Part shown: one piece after another, positions 54,546 to 64,000 of the stretch
Numbering within the stretch: position 1 is the stretch's first letter
Layout of the letters: every line of letters starts with the position of its first letter
Assembly (NCBI GenBank): GCA_963693085.1
Contig: OY856413.1
Span: 749,362,056-749,426,055 of the forward strand
Reading direction: 5' to 3'
From: Alisma plantago-aquatica
Taxonomy: Eukaryota; Streptophyta; Magnoliopsida; Alismatales; Alismataceae
DNA length: 64,000 nucleotides
The notes under the pieces: generated by a model
Told to the model about the DNA's origin: nothing
Databases searched by the model: none
What the model saw: the letters and a program-made list of their open reading frames with translations, nothing else
Program-made: the position numbers and the translations under genes

Positions 54546-57441
54546 CCTTAATATAGAAATGAGATGAGAGACTCTAATCCAGGGTGATGTTATGAAATGC
54601 TATATGAAACCTTACCCTAATATAGGTTGAAGATATGTAAACCCCAAGTTTGGGTTATAGTGTATGAAACCCTAAATCTTGGGCAATATGATGATAAACC
54701 ATAACCCTAACTTTGGGAAATGAGTTGAGAAACCCTAATATCAGATAATGCTATGTGAAACCCTGATATAAAAGGATGATACGTGAGATTCTAATATAGA
54801 GTGATGTTATGTGAAACCCAAATATGGGGAGATGTTATGTAAACCCTAATTGATAAAGATGGAAAACCCTATTCCTAATAATGGAATAGTGATCAATAAA
54901 TTGATAAGTGGAACACCTAAAAAGGTCAATAATAGATATCTTTATATCGAGATGAGTCCACATCTTTGATACTGGTTGCATATTTTAAATAAGTGATTTA
55001 TGACCAATACATTACATAATAAATGTGATGAACTGGTGCATAAAGTTTTAGGATGGGAGATACCCTAATACAAGATAAGTTGATGAACTTAAAATAAAGG
55101 TGATGAGGGAAGTGATACATCAAGACATGATAGGTATCACATCCAACACCTCAAGATTGATACACCTTGATATATTCTAAATCCAATATACTTGGATGAT
55201 TAACACATGAAGTGTGCCATGTCAATTGTTACATTGAGATGTATTGCACTTTGATAAGTGTAGGCCAGCATACCTTAAGAAAAGGTTAAGACAAGCTAAT
55301 AAAGTATGATGTAATCATATCTTGGTAAATATGAGAGAGGAACTTATATCTTGTGTTGATAATTCATTTAATGATAAGTGATGAGTATAAATAAGCATGA
55401 TTGAATACTTATGTTATCAATGTTGGCTCCTAGTTGTGTGGGACAATGAATTAGGGCTTGATCATCAATAATATGATCTTGAGAACCTAAATGGTTAGTA
55501 ATGGAAAAACCTAACCCTAATGAAGGGTGATGATATGTAAGAGAAATCCTAACCCTAAATAAGGGAATAGTGATGCTACTCTTACATTGCATAGTGCTGA
55601 TTGATATAATTGATATCATGTAATGATCATGCAGGCAATCATGAGATAATGAGCATAGCCAGGTATGAGCTATGATGTGTTAATTATTAAAATGCTTTAT
55701 GGGCCTTGTGAGCCATGACATGTATTGTTGCCTAGTAAGAGGTAACAAGAGACTAATGGCCTTTGAGAGCCAAGTGAGATGCTTTTGTAGCAAGTATCAT
55801 GTTTACCTTGGTCAGATGACCTAAAGGTATTAGTTACATGAGAAGTGGTAACAAGTGTTCTTTGATGAACTAAGGGTTTGAATACCCATATTCCATAATC
55901 ATGATGATAAGATATTAAGGAATGAGGATGCTCACGATGTAACAAGGGATTAAGATCCCAATGTTCTATAAAGTTTTGAAAAGTACTAGATAGATGAATT
56001 ATACTTTTCTTTGTAGCATTTTTCATAATAATTCTTATTTGAGAACTTGACTGATGCTAAAAGAATACGGTAATGCACATAATTAACCAAGCGGAATCTC
56101 ATCATGTAGTGCCCTGGCCATATAACCATCAGTGTCAGAATTTGCTAGATGGTGAAATGGGCTGCTCCGCGGCATAACCCGGAATGCATATTTTTGAATA
56201 TGCAGGGGTGATGGGAGAAAATATCCTTACGCCCTAATGGAGGAATCGATGCGAGATAAACATTAAATCTCTCCATCCTTAATTATATATGTCGGGGTGG
56301 ATGTATCACTAATCCCCCAATAACAGGATGGATGTATCACGGATCTCCCGATAATATTAATGCCGGATCGATGTGAGATAAACATGAAATCTCTCAATTG
56401 CGAAGAGAGTACAGCCGCCACTGTAACTCTATAGTGAAGTTACCAGTATGCCCTGGAAAGCTATTTAGCAGAGACACAAGATGTCCTACATTAAATCACA
56501 TACTGACCGAGATAAGGGAGGTCATGGTAGCTGGCTCCTCCATTGACCTTGTATGGCACCGATTTCAAATTCACAATGGTCAGTTGGAGTATGAGCGGTA
56601 TACCTCATCTCCTCAGGGCATAAGTGTGATTGTAAAATGTAATCATCCGTATAGCATGTTTGCTTAAGGATTGAATATGAAAATCATTGGATGATGTTAC
56701 ATTTCTTTATTCATCTTAGTTAATAGATGATATATTTATGATTCCTTACATTCCTTGCAAAGCAGATAGATGATTTATAATCTACCATGGGTAGATGCAA
56801 TGTTCTTCTTAAGAAAGAATATTATCTTATTCTAATCACACAATGATTAATATTGTTGTTGATATAAAAGAACTCCTGCTCAGCTTATTACTATTTATCT
56901 GCAATAATAATGTTTCTGGCTGAGAGTTATATCTCTCTCTGGGGCAATTTTCAATTGTCTCACCCCCGTGGGAACCAACTTTTTAGGTAGACATAGAAGA
57001 AGAGGCGGAAACCCTATTACAGGGAAAGGACGGCAGCAGCAGCATTAGGGACAGCAGTGACATCTCAGGTGGAGGCACTTGCTGTCATGTTTTGTATAGA
57101 AAGTCCTATGTGTCGTCTCTGTACTCTCAGGTCCTCAGAGTTAGTAGATAGTGATTTTATCATCGATATGAATTTTGAATTGAATGCCTTGAGGCTTATG
57201 TTGCTTATGTATTGTTTGACAAAGAAACTGTTGTATGTAATCCTCGAGAAGAAATGGTACATGGTATGTACTTGTGAACCAGAATGTATATGTAATACTT
57301 TGGTTCTTGTTATAAGAGTTTTCGGGAATTGGATCTCTTTGCAAAAAGGTTTTAATTTTTAGTGATTTTCAGTAATCCACTATTAATGATCGCTCCCACT
57401 TAGTTAATGATGTTTTGTTCGAACGTTGCGTCACAATTTAG

Positions 57442-57455
57442 TGGTATCAGAGCTC
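57442..57455 (+). other. Primer-binding site of Tekay-Z
   Basis: TGGTATCAGAGCTC, initiator-Met type, six bases after the LTR end; better preserved than in Tekay-W. Confidence 0.9.
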
Positions 57456-57568
57456 TAGGTTCGCTGAGTCTACAGAGACATAGGACTAAGGTTGTTGAGT
57501 CTATTCTAGTGTCTTCCAGTTAACCTGATAAGTGTCTTCTACTCATATAGGAGAAGAAGAACTTAAAG

Positions 57569-58230
57569 ATGTCTAGATCACAGGAAGAACATGCTGTTGA
57601 GAGCAGCAATGTTGGACCAACAGAAGGTGCAAGGGACCAGACGAGAGAAGAACGAGTGCCTGAGAACCCCCAAGATGATCCAACAATGATAAGGGATCCT
57701 TCTTTTAATATCACTATTGGGAAAGCTAGGACAACAATGATGCATATAGTAGACCATATATTAGCAATGCAGCCAGACTACCATCCCCCAATGATGAAGT
57801 TTTGGACTCCAACAGGATTCTTGCTCAACATCAGCATGTTGGAGCAATGAATACTGATGAAAGGAATAGGTTACAACCTAAAACCAGGATTTTCCATGGG
57901 TGTAGGCAGTCTGGACATATCAGAAAAGACTGTCCAGAAAAGGATAATGAGGAAATAATTAAGAAAAGGCCTATCCAAACTCGGGATCAGAGGCCTAGTG
58001 GTTCCAAAAAGGGGAAGTTTTTGGTACCATCGGTACAACCAAGGTCTGGTGTAATAAGGAAACGGATACCCAGAAAGGGTAAAGGACCTTTTAGACAATA
58101 TTAAGAGCTTAGAACATGTTACCAGTGTAGACAGGTAGGACATCTAGCGAGAGATTGTCCAGCTGGAAACACAATGGTAACCCGACCATCGAGGCAGAGA
58201 CATCAAGGTCATCAGATGAAATAGTTTTCT
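57569..58230 (+). pseudogene. Gag remnant of Tekay-Z with two zinc-knuckle sequences
   Basis: An open stretch from the conserved ATG (MSRSQEEHAVES) runs to 57850 but the central gag core is deleted after MMHIVDHILAMQ. A second frame (57802-58104, then past a TAA to about 58220) carries two zinc knuckles: FHGCRQSGHIRKDC, whose first Cys is replaced by Phe, and the intact CYQCRQVGHLARDC. Basic segments separate them. Tekay-W has only one knuckle. The knuckles would bind element RNA. The frame changes and the deletion make this copy non-functional. Confidence 0.85.
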
Positions 58231-60333
58231 AGTGGTACATGAGGACGTGGATAGACGTCCCAGGTAGGATCAACTACATTAAATAACAAAGAACAAAGTC
58301 AACATCAGGTAATGATAAGATTCTATGAAAAGAATCAGCCTGAGGCAGTAAACAAACTATGAGGTAAGACATGTCAGCTGAAATAGTTACTTTCTAATAT
58401 ATATTATTTCATGATTTCATGTGTAAAAATAAGAAATCAGTTGTTTTTTAGCTTTCTTTGACTAGTCATATGAGGGCACAAAGAAGATGAGAACTTACAT
58501 TTTATTCAGTATTCCTTTAAATGCTTTATAATATCACTTAATTATGTGAAAAATGATGAAATATGGAAGTGATGCCTGAACAAAATCTAGGAATGCTAAA
58601 TCTTGTGTTTATGATGATATGAAAAGTGAGGAACATGATAGTAAATAAAGTGCATACTACCTAATCTCAGTACTTGTATACCCTGGCCAGGTATAGAATT
58701 ATTGGAGATAAGGCTCGTATGGAACTCTTACATTGTTATCTTTCTGATTACTTTGATCAAGTAGTCATTTTGAAACAATCTAGAGAGCATAAAGAAACCA
58801 GAAATATGGCATGCATATCTTTATCACATCCTAAGTACAATAAAAAGGAATCTGAGATGATCTCAGATCAATCTATGTGTATGAGGAAGTAAAAGTATAA
58901 TCCTCATGATAAAGAAAATGAGACAAGGGAGATGATCCCTACCTGGTAAAGCCTGTGTGTATAGTAAAGATCTTTTCCCATGATGTGGAAATGGGAAGCG
59001 TGATGAAATCACAAAATGTTCATAAATATGTTAGACAATAGCAAAGGAATGAGTAATGACATGTAAACATCCTTATAATTCTGATGCTGATAGCAAGGAA
59101 CCTAAGATGAAACAAGAGTAAATGACTCATGAACAGTTGAAAGTTCATGCTATAATTAGAGGAGATGATAATCTTTTCTCTTTGATAAACAAGCCTGGAT
59201 GATAATGGGGTGATAAGAGAAATATGTTTCTTTGTGTTCTCTTCTTTTTTGAACATGGAAATCAAGTGAGTACTATGACACTTGATGTGCATGGATTAGA
59301 AATAATCCAATGATGGATACTTAGAAAAGTATCATCTCATCTTGGACTTTTGGTTCCAAGATAAAGACATGTGTAACAAGTAATGTTCCAGAGATAAAAG
59401 AAAGACCCTTTTATTTGTGTGTGTCTGGTAGTAACAATAGAGAGATGGAAATAATGAGTATGTGATGTGATTTTGACACATGTGATGGATACCAAAGTAA
59501 GAAATTCTGGTATCTAAAAAAAATCAGGTGGTATGGAAAAGTAAAAGCATAACTCCTAATTAGAGGATTAATGTTGGTTACCTGGAATGGCCAATTGTGA
59601 AATCAGTCCAATTACATAAAATAGAATGGACATCACTTGTTAGGGGTTTATGCTCTGCATAAACATAACATCGACAAGAATGTACTAATTGAAAGAATAA
59701 TTGTAAAATCATTGTGGATAAAGTTTATCAAGTTAAAAATAATTCTAAAGATACCTCTAAGATAAGTTCTTAATTGGTAAGTAACCACCCCTTATGACAA
59801 AAGTATGTACAACTAATGAGATAGTTGGTACAAGTAATAAGAAAGTTTAGTGTTGTGTCAGTAGATTAGATGGCACAACAGATATATGATAATACTGGTA
59901 GTCAAAAGTGGGTGGCAAAATGTAATTCTGGTCTTTCCTTGGAAGTGAAATACTAAACTGAATAAGGAGTATGGGAGACTCCCCCGAACCAAGAATCTTG
60001 TCACATAAAGTTATAAATTTAGAAAGGTGATAATTAGTGAGGTTTGACACTTGAATAGAATGAGGCACATATAATGTATCCCTAACAAAGAAAAATGCTA
60101 TCTGACACAGAGCTGACTCTACAGTAAAAAATGAAAAAGATAGTAGAGTATGTGTCATGTGTAATCGATTATATGATAACCTTGTGTGGAAGAAATTGTG
60201 TTGATCAAAGTTATATGGCATCTCCATGACATTAAGATGTTATGTGGAGACTTGATGATATAGAGAATGAATAATATTTGTCTCCCTTTATCTGGGATTT
60301 CGGAGACGAAATCCTTGTTAGGGGTTTATAATT
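58231..60333 (+). pseudogene. Decayed interior of Tekay-Z (protease trace, no RT)
   Basis: No open frame. At 59270-59520 a nucleotide-level match to the protease region of Tekay-W (42565-42800) is visible: LDVHGLEII, then remnants of the LDCSSK and WIFQGDR regions. The remainder to 60333 is AT-rich with no RT, RNase H or integrase motif. Ends with GACGAAATCCTTGTTAGGGG, the end-of-pol/PPT context also seen in Tekay-W. Confidence 0.7.
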
Positions 60334-61726
60334 TGTAACATCCCTGACTTGGGTTATGTTTTAACCCTAGATGTTTTGTTTAAGAAAGATAATTATATGC
60401 TTTCTCTTATATTTTGAAAAGTAATTAAGGCTCAAGAGGAACTTATGTTTCAATTTTAGTCCTTTTTGAATAATGTTGAAACAATGTTTTACTTGTTTTG
60501 GACTAAAGTGCAAATTACCCAAGTTGAGGGGTTAACTTGCAAATATTACATGAAAAAATGTTTCTATAGTGTTGAAGAATCATAATAATGAAAATGAGGC
60601 AGAAGTATGGCTTGTGGTAGCCTGAGCACCAAGAAAGTGCTTATTAAGCAATGTTGTGCATTAAAACCTAGTTTTGGTGTAATGTGCAAATTACCCAAAA
60701 CCTAGGGTTCAATATGCAAAATACCACCTCTAGAGAGTCCCTCATGTTTCTTGGAATAATGTAGAGAAAATAAAATAAGAGGGGGTCTCATTTGAATCAC
60801 TTTGGAGGAGAGAGAATCTTGATATTAAAATAATCAAGATTTAAGCATAATTGAAACCCTAATTCAATTTAATGCAAAAAAATATATATTAATGGAAGTT
60901 CCCTTCAACCAAAAATGATATGGTTGAATTTGCATAAGAATTTACGTCCTTGTGCCTTGCAAAGGCAACGAAATATCTAAAGTGAGTGGAGAGCCCACTC
61001 ACATTAGTTAAAGGAAAAGTAATATCCACTCAATTTTGGATATTATTATTATAATGGTTAAGGTGCTTAATTTGTTTTATTTTAATTCATGGATAATGAA
61101 GAGGAATTAGAAGGTGGGGAAGATGGATTCGTATACAAGGGATTAAGGGGAGCATGTGGCACAAAATTTGGGAGTTGAAGGATTATTATATCACTTTCTC
61201 TCTCGTTGAATTTCCCTTATAAACATCTCAATTCCAACTCAAATGAAAGGCTTTTCTGACACTTCTTTATTTCCATGCTTTGGTTGAACACAAAGGAGCT
61301 TAGGAGAAACAGTAGGACATGCCCCAACTTGTAGGTAAGCTCCATAGTCATATTCAACCTTGATTTCATGGTGGAAATCAAAATTCAATGCTTAATTTCT
61401 TCTCTTCTTCATTCAATCTTCAACCTTAGCCATTCATTTCACTCAAAGACTTGAGTACGGGCATTGGACAGATAAGAGAGCTTCATTCACCATTGAGGAC
61501 GTGAAGCTTGAATCTTGGATTCAGTTTTGAAGGCGGGTTATATAACTTGAACCCTTAAATGTCATTATTGCTTGCAATTTATTCACCATATGTTGATTCT
61601 TTCTTCGTTCTTGAAATTCCATTTGATTAGTTGTTGAAATTACCACAAGAATCACAGCAAATTTTGAAGGTCTGGATCTTGAAGATGATGATTTCATCTT
61701 AAGCACACACCTCAACAAAGTACATG

Positions 61727-62515
61727 AGCAAACGGTTTCAACATTGGAACCAATCAGTTTCAAGATCGATTGAAACCAAACGGTCTCAAGACCGTTTGGG
61801 AGTAAATGGTCTCAAGACCATTTGAGATCAAACGGTCTCAAACCATGTGGAGGATTAATGCTGATGTGGATGGATGATGATCCAATAATATCAATTGAAT
61901 TGATTTTAAAGGTTCCATGTATGGATGATCCACGAATTTCAAACCCTAATCGGTTGAATTGATTGAAACCCTAATTGATGAAATTGATTTTTTGGATTGG
62001 ATGACCCAAATGGTCTCAAGACTGTTTGGAGGTCAAGGGTTGTGATGGATGGTTGGAGATCCAAGGGCTAAAAGTTGAATTACTTTCAATAATTCAGATG
62101 ATGTATGGTTCCATGATTGAAATCCCTAAATCAATTTGATGATGGAAATCCTAATTGGTCCAATCAGTTTTGAGGTGGTTTGGAACCAAACGGTCTCAAG
62201 ACCGTTTGAGATCAAACGGTCTCAAACCATTTGGAGGTCCTTTCGGTTTCAAGATCAATTCATCCAATCAGTTTCAAGGGAAGTTGTTCAAACGGTTTCA
62301 ATGTATATTTGCTCAAACAGTTTCTAGGGCTAGATGCCCAAACGGTTTCAAAACAGCTTCAGACCAAACGGTTTGAGACCTAGAATGCCCAAACAGTTTC
62401 AAAACCGTTTGGAGGGAAAACAGTTTCAAAACCATTTGGAGGGCAAACGGTTTCAAAACCGTTTGAAGGTTAAAAAGGGGCAAAACCGTTTGGAGGTTCA
62501 AGGTACCCAAAACCA
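61727..62515. repeat. Inverted CAAACGGT-type array, Tekay-Z 3' LTR
   Basis: Same array as at 53010-53770 with one additional 30-bp unit near 62430-62470. Confidence 0.9.
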
Positions 62516-63056
62516 TTTGGAGACTCAAGGTTATAAAAGACCAATTGATTCCATAATTGATAATGATGATTATCAAAGATAAGTACAATGATTGAATCCC
62601 TAAAGTACTTAGGTGATTAGTACATTTAAAGTGGTTAACCTTTAATGCTTATGAAAGAAGTAACTGAATACACTATGATAACCCTAGATGTATGTACTTG
62701 AATAATGGGTTCATCCAACTTGATAAGTATGGAATAATTAGCATCCTAGAGAGGATGAGAGAGAGAGGAATTCATACATCCATAATGATCATGGAGTGAT
62801 TAAGCGTCAATATTTTCAACATGTAATTAGGGTATAATCCTTGATAAAGAGATCATGAAACCCTAATTGAGAATGTTGATGGGCTCTAACCCTAATTCAG
62901 GGCAATGTTAAATGAAACCCTAATCTAGGGTAATGGTATAACCCTAATCTAGGGTAATGATATGAGAAATCCCAATTCAGGGTAATATAATGAAAAACCC
63001 TAATTTAAGAGGATTCTTCATGAAACCCTAATTTGGGGAAAAGCTATAATAAATCC

Positions 63057-63290
63057 TAATCACGGGTGATATCATATGAAACCCTAATGTAGTGATGTGA
63101 TGTGAAATCCTAATCAAGGGTGATATCATATGAAACCCTAATGCAGTGATGTGATGTGAAATCCTAATCAAGGGTGATATCATATGAAACCCTAATGCAG
63201 TGATGACATGTGAAATCCTAATCAAGGGCGATATCATATGAAATTCTAATGCAGGAATGTGATGTGAAACCATGATCAATGGTGATGTCA
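63057..63290. repeat. 54-bp tandem repeat, Tekay-Z 3' LTR
   Basis: Units start at 63057, 63111 and 63165, with a fourth near 63219; equivalent to 54307-54545. The antisense ORF here merely reflects the repeat. Confidence 0.9.
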
Positions 63291-64000
63291 TATGAAACCT
63301 TAATATAGAAATGGGACGAGAGACTCTAATCCAGGGTGATGTTATGAAATGTTATATGCAACCTTACCCTAATATAGGGTGAAGATATGTAAACCCTAAG
63401 TTTGGGTTATAGTGTATGAAACCCTAAATTTTGGGTAATATGATGATAAACCATAACCCTAACTTTAGGCTATGCGTTGAGAAACCCTAATCTCAGATAA
63501 TGCTATGTGAAACCCTGATATAAAAGGATGATATGTGAAATTCTAATATAGAGTGATGTTATGTGAAACCCAAATATGGGGAGATTTTATGTAAACCCTA
63601 ATTGATAAAGATGGAAAACCCTATTACTAATAATGGAATAGTGATCAATAAATTGATAAGTGAAACACCTAAAAAGGTCAATAATAGATATATTTATATC
63701 AATAGTGCCATAACTCGAGATGAGTCCACATCATTGATACTGGTTACATATTTCAAATAAGTGATTTATGACCAATACATTACATAATAAATGTGATGAA
63801 CTGGTGCATAAAGTATTAGGATGGGAGATACTCTAATACAAGATAAGTTGATGAACTTAAAATAAAGGTGATGAGGGAAGTGATACATCAAGACATGATA
63901 GGTATCACATCCAGCACCTCATGATTGATACACCTTGATGTATTCTAAATCCAATATACTTGGATGATTAACACATGAAGTGTGCCATGTCAATCGTTAC

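Larger units (their letters stand above)
52165..57435 (+). repeat. 5' LTR of Tekay-Z, truncated at its start
   Basis: Begins inside the LTR at TATATATTAATGGAAG, directly after a CT/AT microsatellite (52149-52170) at the junction with Tekay-Y. It contains TATA-like 52817, inverted motif array 53010-53770, telo-box repeats (54100-54860) and the conserved end ...GCGTCACA. No gene. Confidence 0.92.
52165..64000 (+). mobile_element. Tekay-like element 'Tekay-Z', 5'-truncated LTR, shortened interior, runs off the window
   Basis: 5' LTR 52165-57435 lacks its first 550 bp (compare 60334-60884). PBS 57442, gag remnants 57569-58230, a decayed interior with a protease trace, PPT, and a 3' LTR from 60334 to beyond 64000. 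The LTR is a relative of the Tekay-W LTR (same termini, TATA-like word and motif type). The interior is only 2.9 kb, so most of pol has been lost. Confidence 0.92.
60334..64000 (+). repeat. 3' LTR of Tekay-Z, incomplete at the window end
   Basis: Starts TGTAACATCCCTGACTTGG. Matches 52165-55240 from position 60884 on, with a few percent differences. TATA-like word 61537-61546, motif array 61727-62515, 54-bp repeats 63057-63290. No gene. Confidence 0.93.

Noticed and set aside
63028..63291. Repetitive protein (ISPLIRISH units)
   Set aside because: Translation of the 54-bp LTR tandem repeat, antisense to the element.
1..64000. tRNA genes
   Set aside because: tRNA-like words found (TGGTATCAGAG, TGGTGCCGTTGCCGGGG) are retrotransposon primer-binding sites; no cloverleaf-sized candidate was seen by eye.

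Overview
This 64 kb window looks like heterochromatic DNA from a seed plant with a large, retrotransposon-rich genome. I find no host gene. Nearly everything is LTR retrotransposon, stacked as insertions inside insertions, and almost every boundary can be read from TG...CA LTR ends, 5-bp target-site duplications (TSDs), primer-binding sites (PBS) and polypurine tracts (PPT). Plant hallmarks are the Ty1/copia, Tekay-type chromovirus and Athila protein signatures, the 5S-rRNA-containing Cassandra TRIM, and many AAACCCTAA telo-box motifs. I cannot name the species.

Left block (1-28325). The outermost layer is a decayed minus-strand copia element (17502-28325, continuing left of the window). Its downstream LTR is interrupted by a minus-strand Tekay-like Ty3 element (Tekay-1, window start to 17501), of which the window holds an RT fragment, a gag-protease deletion product and one LTR. 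That LTR carries two insertions: a 9.8 kb Athila-type element with no reverse transcriptase or integrase (2070-11886, TSD GAAAC), and a 2.3 kb chimera (12083-14425, TSD GAACA) built from an LTR tail, a 908-bp inverted duplication of it, and the 3' part of a Cassandra TRIM. The copia interior also holds a 2.35 kb solo LTR (23209-25554, TSD ATATA).

Middle (28326-31154). This is 2.8 kb of AT-rich sequence that I cannot assign.

Right block (31155-64000). A minus-strand Tekay-like element (Tekay-Y: LTR 31155-51248, then a chromodomain/integrase remnant to about 52140) is interrupted by an intact Cassandra (31523-32360, TSD CATAT) and by a 16 kb plus-strand Tekay-like element (Tekay-W, 34075-50411, TSD TATAT). 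Tekay-W keeps its gag-pol frame without frameshifts but has eight in-frame stops and lost catalytic residues. Its 5' LTR holds a copia-type solo LTR (35071-37315, TSD GTAAG). From 52165 to the end lies a third Tekay-like element (Tekay-Z), with a truncated 5' LTR, a shrunken interior and a 3' LTR running off the window.

The most unusual signals are two. First, several unrelated LTR families each carry a private array of short, CpG-containing inverted-repeat motifs: GTCGATACCATCGAC with its reverse complement in the Athila element, TCGGCCGA in the solo LTR, CAAACGGT...ACCGTTTG in Tekay-W and -Z, CCGATCGG in the copia LTR. In all three elements where both LTRs can be compared, these arrays differ in unit number. 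Second, the TSD-flanked chimera at 12083-14425 looks like the product of template switching between two retrotransposon RNAs before integration.
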